Assembly: GCA_029379385.1 (NCBI GenBank)
Contig: CM055606.1
Location: 4,092,001 to 4,156,000 of the forward strand
Direction: 5' to 3'
DNA: 64,000 nt
From: Quillaja saponaria
Lineage: Eukaryota > Streptophyta > Magnoliopsida > Fabales > Quillajaceae
Shown in pieces: positions 16,683-30,500 of the stretch (its first letter is position 1; the number at the start of each line of letters is the position of its first letter). The notes under the pieces are model-generated. The model searched no databases. It saw only the letters and a list, made by a program, of their open reading frames with translations, and was not told the origin of the DNA. The translations under genes and the position numbers were made by a program.

Positions 16683-17315
16683 TTAGGGTTCGCTTAGTAT
16701 ACAAATCACAAAATTTAGATTGTTGATAAATCAAATTGCATAAGTTAGATTGCAAAAATCATATTGCTAGTCATAAAATCAAATATGTGTTTGGTTTGTA
16801 TATTGCAAATGAGTCAAATATATGTTTGATATGCAAATTGCAAAAGTCAATTTATGTATGTAATTACCAGTAAAGGTTTGCATAACAATGATATTTAGTT
16901 TACATATTGCATAACTTATTTTAATATTTTACTATTATTTAGTTATTAATTTTAGCTATTTCTTATATAATTATTTTATTAAAAATGCATTGCAATAATA
17001 ACTATATAAATATTATATTATATAACAGTATTATATAATATAATCAAGTTCATAAAATAAAATATTTAATTTTTTAAAGAGGATTGTTTAATATATAAAA
17101 GGATAAAAGGTAAATTGGGCAATTCTAGTGTCACATGCAAACTGAAAAGTCAAAAGCTTCTCTATAGCTATTTCTGTAAAGGGGGAATTTTCTTATTTGG
17201 ACTGATTATGATTGAGCCAATTACAATCTTTTGGGAAACCAAATCTTCCAAATCCACAAAATGGTCTCCTTAATCGGAAATCAGCCTTTGCAAACTGTAT
17301 ACCAAACAGACTCTT
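16683..17315. mobile_element. Candidate hAT-type MITE
   Basis: The left end TAGGGTTCGCTTAGTATACA resembles the reverse complement of the right end (TAAGAGTCTGTTTGGTATACA, 17293-17315) over about 20 bases. The interior repeats words such as AAATTGCATAAGTTAGATTG and has no ORF. Ends of the form ...TGTTTGGTATACA are common in plant hAT MITEs. No clean 8-bp duplication was found. Confidence 0.55.
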
Positions 17316-17324
17316 AGTGTGTGA

Positions 17325-17575
17325 GTGAGGGTGGAGTCGGTAGTTATTTAGAAATTAATTTTTAAATTTTTTATAATTAATTTGATTTAATAAAAAAATA
17401 TTTAGGGGGTAGGATAATGGGAGGTTAAAGATGAGTTATGTAAGTGAGAGTAAAGAGAAGTAGTAATTAATAAGTTGAATTTTTTTAATTTTCTAATTAA
17501 TTTAAATTAGTAAAAAAAATATTTAATTGATATGAGTGGATAGGGTAATGAGAGGTTATTACGAGAGGAAAATGT
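17325..17575 (+). repeat. Diverged tandem duplication of about 120 bp
   Basis: The blocks at 17325-17450 and 17450-17575 repeat the same order of words: GAATTTTTTTAATTTT-like, AATTAATTTGATTTAATAAA, ATATTTAG and GGTAATGAGAGGTTA. It is non-coding. Confidence 0.6.
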
Positions 17576-20430
17576 AAGTTTTAATATTGTTAATTAATTT
17601 ATACTTATTCTAAAATATGAGACTTTAACAATTTTTTGGTTTGTAGAATAATATAGATAAATAGTACTGATATATTTTTAATATCACTATTTAGTTCTTT
17701 GCTTATGGATGACGAACACCAAATAGGGCTTCTTGTTTTGTTGTGTTTTTTTTTTCTTTTTTTGGTATAATAGATGTAAATGTAACTTTTAAAAAGCAAA
17801 TGACAAATACTACCCTATGTTCATTTTGCATTATGGGTATTTTTTTGAAATAAAAAAAAATTATTAATTTCCTTAATATAATAGAGTAGTATAAATTAAG
17901 TTGCCCTTAGCATTAAAAAAAAAATCACCCAAATCTCACAAAGAGAAAATTAGTGTGGATGAGATCTTAACTTAATGGTTACAAAGGAGATATTAAAAGT
18001 TATAAGTTCTCATGTTTGAGTCTCTACTTATTTTGAATATTAAATTGAAGTTATCTGATCGATACTATTTTTGTCATAAAAAATTCAATGAGACTAATCA
18101 ATTTTTAAACCACTTTCAATATGAAGATGAGCTGGGAAATGAAATCTTTATACAATTATTTTCAAATTTTGATATATGTTGATTTGATTTTTTTTAACTT
18201 ATTCTTCATTTTAATATTTATTTTATTTTTATTACTTGTCATGTCCCAAAATAATTGTCATTCTTTATATTTATAATTGTCCCAAATTATTTGTTATGTT
18301 TTCAAAATCAATTGTTATTAAATTGTTTGAGTTTCCAATAAAGCCTTAAAAGAGTTAGACATTTACTTCATATGATTTTATCATATTTATATGTGTGGTC
18401 CATATCATATATATTAGAAATTAATACCTAATTTTTTGAAATTCCTCATAAATCAATAAACATTCAGTTACTTCCCTATTTTATTAGTTACATCATTGAT
18501 TTGTGTTCAAAATTCCTTTTCATTTTCTCAAAATTATTAATATTAGGTTACTTTTTAATTTTAAAACGTTTACCTTACATTTTAATTAAATATTAAAATA
18601 TTATATAGACAACTAAAAAGTTTAGAAATTATTGATATATCAATTTCCATTTCTTGTAACATTCAAATCGTCCCTATTTCCATTTATGACAATAAGAATT
18701 CAAGAGATAAAATTTTCACCTATATATATTTTTAAACAATTTTCAAGAAGGCATTCTTAATTTTTAATCTGCTAGATGATATAATATCTTAAGCTTCATG
18801 ACATTCATTATTTATAAATTTATTTCAATTATACTTCTTTTCCTTTCTAATGTTTATTTGGCTCAAATAACTAATTTTATATCTAATATTTAATTTGTAT
18901 TGTGATTAATTATTCTCCAATTTGATTTTCTTTTCCTATGTATCTTGCAGATGTCTACTCTATGGAGTACATGAAAATTTGCTAAACTCAAGAGTGAGAT
19001 TATGAATAATTTGGATATGTTATTTTGGGATCAATAATTTCGCATCCGACAGAATTCTTCTATACATATATCTTTTGATATTACTATTTAATTTATTGTT
19101 TACTTAGTTGTTTTGTTAATTTTCTACGACGTGCAGCCTTCAAAAACTGAAACTTACATGAAATATGAGTCATGTTGATAGGTAAATTATTTTTGTACTT
19201 GCAACGTGACAGAGATTTAAGTTTAGTTACAGATTCTGATTACCAATTAAACAAAAATTGTATTTTGATGCACATGAAAAGGTCCATTTAAAAATAATTA
19301 TTTTTGAATTATAATATTATTAGTCTCATCACACACTCTTACACACTCTTACGTAAATAGATTTGTTCAATCTAGTCTTTGTTTTTTAAATATACTAAAA
19401 ATTGAAAAAAATACATTGTAATTCAAAATAGCAAGAAATTATAAATATAGCGTATTATCAAAATGGTTTCTGAAACCAAAAAAATAGTTAAAAACAAAAG
19501 ACACCATAATGGTGTTTTGGGTTTTTTTATTTTTTTTGGTGAAAAAATGGAAAGTTACGTAAGGTATCTACACATTCCAGGAAATATTGTGCACACATCA
19601 CTATCACCCTATATCTGGGGTGGGAACGTAAATTTATCTCCAACAATGACCGCATCATGAGTACTGTCTTGACCGCTATACTAACCATTGTTAGTTAGTA
19701 TTCTAGCTTTTAAAATAGTATAGATAATAATTTTTAAAAAAATTAACTCATTCTAATAATTTTCAAGGAATTTAATATATATAGAAATGTTGCTAAATGC
19801 AACTAATAAAATTATTAAAAATCTATATATTTTTTTAGAAAAATTTTAACAGATGTTCTAATAATATTTATTAATATTTTATAAATATAAAATATTAATA
19901 TTTATTAAGTTGGTTATGATTTTAATACGATTTAATGAATAAATTATTATTTATCGAAAGTTTAATTTTTAAAAAATATATTTATTACAATTAATCAAAT
20001 ATTATTAGGACATATATTAAAAATAATTAATAATATGATAAATATTCTGTGGCAAATAAATTATGATATTTTATAATAAATTCTTTTCGTAATTAATGAT
20101 GAATAGCTTAAACATCATGGTTGCAACGACCTCTCATTTATGGTCTCATTGTACATCAACTATTTAACTCCTTATATGTGAAGGTTTGACTTCTATTCCT
20201 CCTTTGTTCATGAAAGGACAACATAAAGCATGGAAATTTAATGCTCAAGCAAGTGAAATTTGAATTGACTTGAATGGACCATTCTAGAATAACTAGCTAA
20301 AATCATAGGAACAGATTTTAAAATGGCCTAATTTTTAAATATAAATTTAAAATAAGTTATTTCTGAATTAAATGTTGAAAATGGACTAAATTTATCATAT
20401 CACCCGTCAGGTCAGCCAAAATAAATAAAC
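17576..20430. other. AT-rich intergenic DNA
   Basis: I see no gene. Short frames such as 17605-17799 (-) and 19463-19660 (+) are low-complexity and lack codon structure. No transposon termini could be defined. Confidence 0.5.
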
Positions 20431-20880
20431 AGTAATTCATGAATTGGGCTAACGAAGTTACTGCTCATTTTTTTTTTTTAAATTTCGTATTTGGTTGTAA
20501 TTTTTTTTTTTTTAAGTGAGAAAGAAAAAAAAAATTATAAGTGAGAAATTTTTTTTATCATTTTTCAAAAATTAAAAATATATGAATAGTAACTTCGTGA
20601 GTCCAACTCATGAAGTTACTATTCATTAATAGTTTTTTTTGTATTTTTTATTTATTTTGAAAAAATTTATCCCAAAATTACAACCATAAAAAAATAAAAA
20701 TGAACACTAACTTTGTGATCCCAGTCTATGAAGTTACTGTTGTTTGTTTTGTAATTTTTTTTCAGTCGATTTCAAAATTTTACCCTGTTTCAAAAAAAAA
20801 AAAATTAAAAAAAACACATAAACAGTTACTTTGTGAGCCCAACACAAGAAGTTACTATTCTTTTTTTATTTTCTCCCTTG
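20431..20880. repeat. Left hairpin array of the MULE
   Basis: Four units of a palindromic motif occur near 20431-20470, 20583-20625, 20700-20740 and 20821-20860, about 118-143 bases apart. The best unit has 19-bp arms (20583-20601 and 20607-20625) with one mismatch and a 5-base loop. The core is TAACTTCGTGAG...CTCATGAAGTTA. Spacers are A- or T-rich. The array is the inverted counterpart of 31740-32090. Confidence 0.85.
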
Positions 20881-21250
20881 TATTTTTTTAATCTATATAT
20901 TTAGTAAGATAATAATGGATGAATTAATAATTTTTTCTTGATAAAATTATTTCTTAGGTAAAATCATATTCCCTTTATCAGTGAGTATATTTTTTTCTTT
21001 CCTTTTATCAAATAAATTAATTTTATATATAAATTAACAATTTTTTGGGTAAAGTAATTAGTGTACTATTTTTATAATAATAGATACATTTAATCTTTAA
21101 ATTATTATAAAAAAAAAATAGTATTGTTTTGTAAATTTAATTTCATTGAAGATTGAATTATTAAGAAATTAAACTATCCAAATTATAATAAAATTAGGAA
21201 ATAAAAGTATCAAAACTGTGTTGTGAGATGTACAATATTTTATATTAATT

Positions 21251-23474
21251 TCATCTCCTTTGTGAATGAGTACCACAAGGCGGGGGTCTCCTATTTCTAG
21301 CAGGGTTCCTTCTTGGAGCTATATCACGTGACATGTTTTGTTGTGTGACGTGACCTAGGTTATCTGTCTCATCACTACCTGGTCCATTACCACCTTCGTC
21401 ATTATATCCAGCGAGATCCTCAGCATCCATATGCCATCTAGTATAGTCTGCATGTAACTGTGTTATACTTCCTCCATCCATGTCATATATATGTGTGATG
21501 GGTGCTCTATATGACTCTAGAATAGTACCTTATTGAAATATATTTGAGATCAGCAATACATTTATGTCATGAGATGAGCTACCCAAATGTGTTATAGATG
21601 GTCGATAAACATCATCTGTAGTGTAATCTGGCTCATGGGAAGATGATGGACCAGCATACGCATGTGACACAGATAGGAATATGAGAAGATGATGGACCAT
21701 CATATGCATGTGAAGAAAAATGATGGACCAGCATATGCATGTAATGAAGATGATGGACCAGCATATGTACATGAGAGGGGTACGAGTCTGAAAGTGACTA
21801 CGCAATGGTGAGACTATTGTTGAATTATGAGGATAAGTAGGAAATATCTGATGACGACCATATGGTGTCAAAAATTGTATACCAAACCTTTGATACCACT
21901 GCATGTAATCTGGTGATTGAACAAGTTGACAATAAGATGGTTGTTCATTCCCAACAAAAGTTCGTCTCATACCCCAAACATTAATGTAGGCAGCGTATCT
22001 TCGACGAATTACGCGTCCTAAGGTCAGTCATATGCAAATCAACATCACTATATAGATTTTTTGGTATGGTCTGAATATAACCAAATTAACGCATCACCCT
22101 GTCTGCCCTTGTGGTGCTCCACAATATGGAAACAAATTAAAGGAACAGTTGAGCACCATATATCTCGCCCGTTCAAACAATAAGGTGGGAGGGATGCCAT
22201 CACCCATGCATTATATGAGATCCATAGAAACTGTAAAATAAGAAAAGTGAAAATGATAGTAAATGTAACATGAATGTAAAAATAATATGATTCTAATGTT
22301 ATAACATGCTAATGAAATAGATAAGTATATTCTTAATTATGAACTTATGTAACCTAGTCTTGTAACATCTCATCTAACGTTCGTCTATACTATCTCACAA
22401 AATGTGAGGTAATTTTAGTGACACAAAAATTAGCCCACCATCTACAATAATAAAGTAAATAAATTAATAATCATCATAATAATACCAAGACCTATACCTC
22501 GAACATAATCAAGTAAGACATAAAACAAATAAACAAATAAACAAATAAACAAATTTACCTCGTACATATTGGAGAAGTCGAATCAAATGGTATCGCCACC
22601 TCTCTCATTGGAGCTCATCATCGGTAGCCTCTCCCATGCCCATAATTGTAACAAAATCACTGCACCAGCAAGATCAGTGACATTTGTTCCACTGGCGTGA
22701 CACATCTCCCTATACAGCCAAGCCAGACATGTGCTACCCCAACTATAATGTGCAATATGATCAAAATTTTGTAGCAGAGGTAACCACATCAAATGTACAC
22801 AAGACTGAGACTTATAGGCAAATAAAAATCCACCAATAAATTGCAATATATACGCTAATGCATATCTCTTAACTATGATTTCATCAGCACCCTGAGGACA
22901 AATTTTGAAATGTCTCAGTTAACCAAGAGAGACTGAATACAGAACCTATCAATGTTCGATCTAGTAGGCACTATACCCAATAGCTGCTCACAATATGAAA
23001 GGAGATGAGGTCCAACACAACCAGAAACAACCTCACCGTCCATTGGGAGGCCAAAAAGTAACATCTTGTAAAGTGATTGTGGCCTCTCCATGAGGGAGAT
23101 GAAATATATGTGTCTCCTGCCTCCATCTCTCAACTAAAGTTGTGATCAAGTGATAATCTATCTAAATGAACCTGAGTCTCATTACTCCATAAAAGCATGT
23201 TGTACGAAGTAATTCCACAATCCGTTCGTTAAACTCTCCATATACGCGATCGACGACAGCCTATCTACATCGTACTCGTAGTGCTGTATCATCCTGATCA
23301 TCATAAAAGATGTTTACGTTATGAAATTGAAATATAAAACAAATTTAAAGTAACCAATATAACAATTTAATGAACATGATGTAATTTATATACCTCTGGT
23401 ATGGCATATAATATAGCCGAACGATGAGTATCCTGAAGATATAGAAGAGAACGATCTAAAGAATATTGCTCCAT
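21251..23474 (-). pseudogene. Plant mobile domain (PMD, MAIN/MAIL-like) gene inside the MULE, broken
   Basis: The first exon (23474-23394) encodes an N-terminus with SLLYLQDTHRSAILYAIPE, followed by a GT donor. The second begins after an AG at about 23295 and carries [23 protein letters not shown] and EATITLQDV. Then come [14 protein letters not shown] (frame-shifted, 22915-23133) and YSWGSTCLAWLYREMC with LLQLWAWERLP (22583-22846). These are hallmarks of the aminotransferase-like plant mobile domain of MAIN and MAIL1. The C-terminal tail at 21251-21481 ends RNRRPPPCGTHSQRR. Several in-frame stops and frame shifts show it is dead. In Arabidopsis, cellular PMD proteins work with PP7L in silencing and genome stability, and PMD genes are known to ride in MULEs. 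Confidence 0.85.
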
Positions 23475-23814
23475 TAATTTGTATAATATCAAACAAACAA
23501 TTTTAGTGTATATGTATATCAATTTTTAGTGTTTTATTAAAATAATAATAATAATAAAAAAACCCACCTTGAAGTGGTGGGGGGTTTGGCAGACCCCTAC
23601 CCGTTCATTAATATTTATATAAAAAAAATAAAGTACAAGAGATGAGAAAACATAAACTTGAACCCCAAATAAAGAAAATTACGTGCAAACATGCTTTCAA
23701 TTTACAGTCAATTAAAGATAAATTAAATTGAAACATAATTTGGGAAGACTCTTCCCTTTACATGGAATACTAATTAAAGCAACAATAAATAAAAACCTAA
23801 AAGAAACTTAATTT

Positions 23815-26800
23815 TGTACATGCGAACTAGAACCTTGTGACTTATTAGGACATCTTTTTCGGCTATGCACCTCGATACCACATATTCCGCAGCTTTGTTT
23901 CCTAGCATTTTCAATCCAATCCATCTCATTACGGATGCTTGTAGATTGTGGCCTACCTTTTTGTCTCAATTGGCTCACGTCAGGTAATACTCGAGGAAAC
24001 CTAAATTCAAGTCATGAATCATCATGCATCAAGGTGTGAATTGTGCCTTGTACACTAGTTGCTAATTTTATTCCCCGACATACTGCTTGTAGTCTATGTG
24101 TTGTTATGCACAACACACTATAGCATGTGAGCATAAAATCTGGTAATGCTAGAATTTATTGCATGTACAAGATTTCTCTATTAGATTCACTGTTACGCAA
24201 CTAGCCCCCCTCCGTTCCCAACCACGATAATGCGTAAGAACTTCAATCAACCCCCTAGTGTTTGAAAACATTGTAAGCTGATGTCCACCTGCTTTATTTG
24301 CCCAAGCTAATAATTTTTCATGAACATGCTTTGTGTATGCATTTCCCACATGTATTAGGCCTATAGTCTCATTTCGAATCTTGACAAAAATGCTTACAGA
24401 CCGGTAGAATGTCACGCGTACCAAGACAGTAATCGGTAGTTGGCGTGCTCCTTTCAAAACATTGTTGTAACATTCTGATAAGTTGGTGGTCATGATTCCA
24501 AATCAATGACCTTCATCATGTGCCTTAGCCCATTGTTCAACTGGGAGGTTTTAAAAAAATCTGGTATATTCAGGATCCATAGCAAATAACTTTTTCATTA
24601 AAGCATTAAACTTTCGCTCCTGGAATTGCTTACCAACTTTCGCCAAAAGCCTTTTTGCAAGCTATATTCTTATAGCGCGTAGCAAAATTACTTGTCATAT
24701 GCCTTAGGACAATAACGGTGATATGCGTAGGGTTCATTCCAACCACTTATTAGATCTTTCACAGCAGCAATGATACCAGGGTGACGATCAGATATCAAGC
24801 AAATATCCACCCGTTGTGTTACATCCATACTGAAGCAATCGAAGGAACTATAGCCAACTAGATTTTGACTCCACCTCCACAATAGCAAATGCAAGTGGTA
24901 GCACATGATTTGCACCATCAGTCGTGCAAGCAATCAATAGTTTTCCAATGTACTTTCCATACATGTGTGTGCTATCAATTTGAATTATCGGTCTACAATA
25001 TTAGAATGCAGTGATGCTTGGACCGAAAGCCTAAAAAACCCAATGGAATACAACCTCACCTAGGCTATCAGTTTCATATGTCTTCCATTCAAAACAAGTT
25101 CCTGGATTGGTCGTTCATATTGCGTTTAAAAACCTCGGTAGTTGATTGTAAGAGTCCTCATATGAATCGAAAACTAGGTTAATTGCTTTTTGCTTCGCAG
25201 TCCTAAATTTCTGCATATTGGGTTCATAATGGAAGTGATCTTTTACATTCCTGAGCAACACCTTTCCTGGCATATCAGGTTTTTCCATGATTGTATTTTT
25301 GGTGAACTCAGCAATTATACTCTTATCGAGATTATAATGATCCATTAACACGCCAGTATAAACACAGGTGTGATGTGCATCCATCTTGGTTATCACAAAT
25401 TTACCATGTTTTTAACTGATATGAGATCGTAACCTCCACTTGCAGCCCTCATCTTTTATTTTACAATCGATATCCCAAATCTCCTTTTTTGACTTCTTTA
25501 CTTTGAACGTCACATGATTTTTTATGTGCCAATACTTCACAGTATTTTTCAAATCTGCTTTCGTAATGAAGAATTGTCCATTATGAAAATTATCATGCAA
25601 CTCCCACTGCTTGAGATGCAACATTGAAAGTCAAAACAAATCCCGGTTCAGGACATATTCGCTAAATAAATCATCTTCTTCCTCTTTGACAAAATCCTCA
25701 TCATCAACATCATCATCATAATCCAGGTCATCTTCATCGCTATCATGTTCCGGATCAATGGCATGAGGATCGTCAAACCCCGGTTCAGGATCAACGGCAT
25801 GAGAATCGTCAAAACAAGGTGGTTCTGAGTTTAACATCAGGGTTGGAGACTGATGAGATAATGATGTCTCTTGTATACTACCAGCATTTCTTGATTGAGT
25901 CTATATAACTTTATCTTTCAAGGCATATACATTAGGAAATGATGAAGATTCGCCATGACCAAAATCTCTAGGTCCCAGCATATCCTGAACTATGTTTTTC
26001 TTCAAGTATAGCTCCAAACAAAATTCAGGACCTTGCATACTAGTGTCACACCCCTCATGGAGGCATGACTGGCCGGAGGAATGGTAACCAAACCTCCGTA
26101 ACCCTAACTCAAATAACGGAACGACCGTGACTCTTGACTAAATAATGAATAAAACCAAGAAATTATAAAGACAAAAATTAACATTAAAAGTTGATTGATT
26201 ACAACAAATCACACTTACTGAAAATTTCGGCAGAGGTCCCTTACAATATGGAACATGCCTTAAAATACAGTCTTGTAAACTCTTTTTATTACTCAACATA
26301 ATATAAAGACCATAAGGAGCTTTGCTCCGTTCACATCCTCAACAAAACAAGTACTAGAATATTACATCATACCACATTTGACACCCATAGTTCTAATGTG
26401 ACTGCAAACTTTCATCATTAACTTCAAGTATGAGATTCCGAGACATACCTTATCGTCAAATCCTTAGCAAAATCTCATATTAGCGGTTAACTTCTTTTGA
26501 GGTCCTGCTACTAAAAAAAATATAACCACAAGAAAGGGAGTGAGTCCTTACAGACTCAGTGAGTGAAAAATCGTACCCTAAAGGGTACTAGCATCACACA
26601 ACACAAGCATATCACATATATATTAACATCATATAACATGATTCACATAACATTTCACATTACACATACACATTATAGGTTCCACAAATTCACTAATTCA
26701 TATGATACACAAGATCACAAATTTATCAGAGCAATGATATCAAACAAAACAACCAAAGGGCCAACGAGTAACCCAGCCCCACACAACATTATCACCCCCT

Positions 26801-29555
26801 ACCGGGCATTTACGAGCCCGCACAACAAATTAATCTCCTGCACACAATCCATCCCACCAGGGGCTGAGCACTCAATTTAGAAAAACCATTTATCAGAGTC
26901 AGAATTTCTGATGATTTAAATCAGGATATCCTAGGTGCACCTGGAATTTTAATTTCAGAAATGAAAATCATTTTCCAGAAAATGTTCACGAGTTGGCCCT
27001 TATCAAACATAATCGATGTCAATCACAGTAACCAATATCAAGCAAACATTATTCAAGCAAATTACTGAAATACTCCACTAGCTTACTTTCCATATATCAC
27101 ACATATCCAAATAAACATATAATCACACATACTAATCTAGCCCATAAAGGCAGCAATTAACCACTCACCTGTTACCAATTCCATTCGTCTACTCACACTT
27201 GTGTCCACGCGTCTCATCAGGTTCACATTGGAATTCGGAACTGAAATTCATACTTCCAAATACTACTTAGTTCATAAACGTTATTGTTATACTCTTTTAC
27301 TTACTAACTTATATCTCAACTTATATAGATTTATTTATGTAAGTTTTCCTTTAAACTATTACATGTTAATTAATATGGATTAGAGTTTAGGTGATAATGT
27401 TAATAATGAATAGGCATTTTAAATATCTTGACAAAGCATATGGTAGGATGAACCATTAGAAAAGAATAGAAAGCATTTAGTAAGTTAAAATATGTTAAAG
27501 CTGTCCAAACTTGAGATTTGGACCAGTGTCCACTTTAACTGGTCATATTTTTCTCCAAGAAACTCCGAATCCAGTTCCGTAAAATTTATAAAATACTAGA
27601 CACATGTAGCTTTATATTGGTATATCATTTGTAATTTTTACATTTGTATATCAATACAGTTTATTGCTTGAAGTTGCATCAAATTGTGCAACATGCTAAG
27701 ATTTTTGACAGCTTTGACCTTATCTTAGTTAATTGAACATAACTTTCTCTAGGAAAAACGAAATCCAATTCCGTTTGTTGGGTTGATTAATATACAAGTA
27801 TATATATCCTTATTATTTATAAACTTTTCCTAAAATCTATCTTGAACCCACTCAATTTCTTACATGAACCAAAAACAGAGCAGTACTGACTCCTGTCCTG
27901 ACCTAACCGGAGTCTAACAGCTATAACTAACAACATACTTGGAATAAGGCTACGAAATTTTGCAGACAAGATGTCAAGACTATGAGCTACATTTTATCTT
28001 TTGAACTCTTCATTTAATTCTTCTCCAAAGATACTTCGAAATACTGAATTTATTTTACCCACGAAATCTGCCCCTACATCCTTCAAAACTACTTAACTCT
28101 CCTTTGTTCATACCATTACTCACCAAAAGCTTCAATTTAGATGCCCACTAATGGAAACCCACGGTCAGGTTAATAAAACAGAAGAAAGATTAGCAAGCCT
28201 CCTAATTAATTCAAGCTTTTTATTTCCAATAATTAATTACAACTATTGTATGTATTTCTTGTTCTAACCTTTGTTTACGTTTCCAATTCTTACCAACACT
28301 CTAAGTATATGTTTAATTGAAAAGGATTCTTAACTTAGCTTATTTATTCAAGACTCACGGATTGAAGAGTTTTATGTATACTCTTATTGTTTGCCATGAT
28401 TAGCTTAACCAAATATCTCACCATTCCATTTCTTATTAACCAAGTAGGAATAAGGAAAACACAATAGAGTTGCTGCCCCAAAACAGGGACAGCAACCTTA
28501 AACAGAAATTTATACTTACTTTGGCTATTAAACATCCCAATTTGGAGCTATTAAAACCATGCCTTTAACACAACGCCCCCACACCCATGAATTGTTTGGA
28601 AATGTGAATCCAGCTGCTGCCATAAAACCAGACAGCTTCATCCTTCTACACGGCCAAAACCAGAAGGTATCCTACTTGGTTGCAAGGGTTGACAGCAGCT
28701 AGAGATTTTTGGAGCTTGCATAGACAATGAACACGGCAAGAAGTAGAGCTAAGTTAGGTGTTATGGAGGTGACTGTCATGAAGGGGTACATGGCCACAGC
28801 ATGGGAAAGCAAGAACAAGGAAGCTAGGTGAAAGCAGAGCAAGAAAAGGAAAAGCAAGGCGGTGGAGGTGTAAAAAAATATGGCAAGGAATTCTCTAGAG
28901 AAAGAAGGCGGCTGCATAGCTAAAAGAAAGGAGAGTAAAGTAAAAAAACTCAAAAGTAACTTTTAAGGTCAAAGCTATTTCTAATTTGTGAAGAAATATT
29001 GCATCCAGGTGTATATTAAATAGGTGTATATATATATATATATATATTCATTCTTTCCATACCAATTTCTTTAGTTTACACGTACAATTTACTTATAAAA
29101 TTTATACAAGAAAATAAATAAAATTTTGAATCACTCAATAATGTGATAAATTTAATCTTTGCATTCTGTACTTATATGTATATAGATTCGCACACATTAA
29201 TCACAATAATTTTTACGCACAACCTTCCTAACGCGTACAAAAAATATATCAGGTTATAATAGTACAAACATTCTAACATGTACATTAAATTATCGGGTTA
29301 TAACAACTAGCATGTCCGAACATGACCTCCAAATCATCATCATCATTTACTTTAATTGGACTGTACCATGTTAAATTATTAGATGCATTCAGAAATCGAT
29401 AAAATGATGTTGAGGTACTTCGGTTCTCTGGTCAACATTTAGGCCTTTGCACAAACGACCATGAAATTAGACATAATTGATATCCATAGGCATCCAAATA
29501 CATTTATCCTCCTATATTCAACTCCTTTTTACCCAGTTGTGATCTCACCATTCAT
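23815..29555 (-). pseudogene. MULE (mudrA-type) transposase, broken and split by a solo LTR
   Basis: On the minus strand the N-terminal part (29555-29306) includes KVNDDDDLEVMFGHAS. It resumes beyond the solo LTR at 26043 with MQGPEFCLELYLKKN. An acidic stretch follows (25837-25640), then the DNA-binding-type block KWELHD...FFITKADLKNTVKYWHI and CKWRLRSH (25624-25412). The DDE core shows IDSTHMYGKYIGKLL (about 24970), ISDRHPGIIAAV (about 24780) and TTNLSECYNNVLKG (24493-24450). A SWIM finger (CTC...CSHAIV, 24170-24100) and a CX2CX4HX4C zinc knuckle CGICGIEVHSRKRC (about 23903-23862) follow. Multiple stops and frameshifts prevent expression. An intact version would move elements with matching TIRs. 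Confidence 0.88.
26044..29305 (-). mobile_element. 3.26-kb solo LTR A
   Basis: On the minus strand it starts TGTTATAACCCGA and ends GAGGGGTGTGACA. It is flanked by perfect 5-bp duplications ACTAG (26039-26043 and 29306-29310). No gag or pol sequence and no second LTR are present. It is the opposite-orientation relative of 55525-58866: long blocks match, for example the last 150 bases at well over 90 percent by eye, while the segment near 28560-29000 is much less similar. It splits the MULE transposase, so it is younger than the MULE. LTRs this long are more typical of Ty3/gypsy elements, but the family is not proven. Minus is used only to show it is inverted relative to copy B. Confidence 0.93.
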
Positions 29556-29844
29556 CTAACACATAATCGTTATGTGACCCATGATGTGCTTTGTTCCTTC
29601 AAAGTCTCAAATTAACATTAGATTACTACCTTATTTACCACAAAAACACTAAATATAATAATTATGAAAAAATATTGACTTGGAGGTCATGTAGAAATAT
29701 TGACTTAGTAACACTAATTAATTAAAACATGTAGAAATATTAACTTAGTAACACTAATCAAAAAATTTTTTAATAGCTGAATTAAGTAAATTTCTAATTC
29801 TAATAAAATTTTGTTTTATCATTTACTCATTATCACTAATTATT

Positions 29845-30500
29845 TATCTACATATTCCTATTATGACAAAATATATAATAATAATAGCAATATTTATTTT
29901 TATTATTTTTCTAACAAAACTATATAAAAAATTAAATTTTATAAAAACAGTATAAAAATTACATTATTAATTTCCTGTTATGATAAAATATCTAATAATA
30001 ATAAATAAATAAAAATATTTATTTTCATTGCTTTACTAACAAAAATACGTAAAAATTACATTATTTATAAAAACAATATAAAAATTACTTTGTTAATTTC
30101 CTGTTATGATAAAATATGTAATAATAATAAATAAATAAAATAATATTTATTTCATAAAAATTATGAAAATTATTTACATAAAATATGTAATAATAACAAA
30201 TTACATAAAATTACTATATTTATAAAACTACATAAAAATTACTATATTTATAAAAACTACATAAAAATTACATTATTAATTTCTTGTTATGATAAACTAT
30301 CTAATAATAATAATATTTATTTTCATTACTTTTCTAACAAAACTACATAAAAATTACTTTTTCACCATCAATTTACCCAAAAGTCATAGCAATATATTGC
30401 CTAAAAAAATATCTACTCGTTATCACTAATTAATTATTTTAACATATTCATTTATTGTGATAAAATATCTACTAATAATAAAATAAAATTTTCATTATTT
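29845..30500. repeat. AT-rich minisatellite in the MULE 5' region
   Basis: Four to five diverged units of roughly 110-130 bases each contain TTAATTTCCTGTTATGATAA, ATATCTAATAATAATAA, ATTTATTTTCATT and ACATAAAAATTAC. Related words extend from about 29640 to 30740. It lies upstream of the transposase on the minus strand, so it occupies the element's promoter/leader side. Confidence 0.75.

Noticed and set aside
26563..26880. 105-aa ORF, with a similar 67-aa ORF at 58148-58351
   Set aside because: Both lie at equivalent places in the two solo LTRs. Their similarity reflects LTR homology, and the frames break at different points, so no protein is supported.
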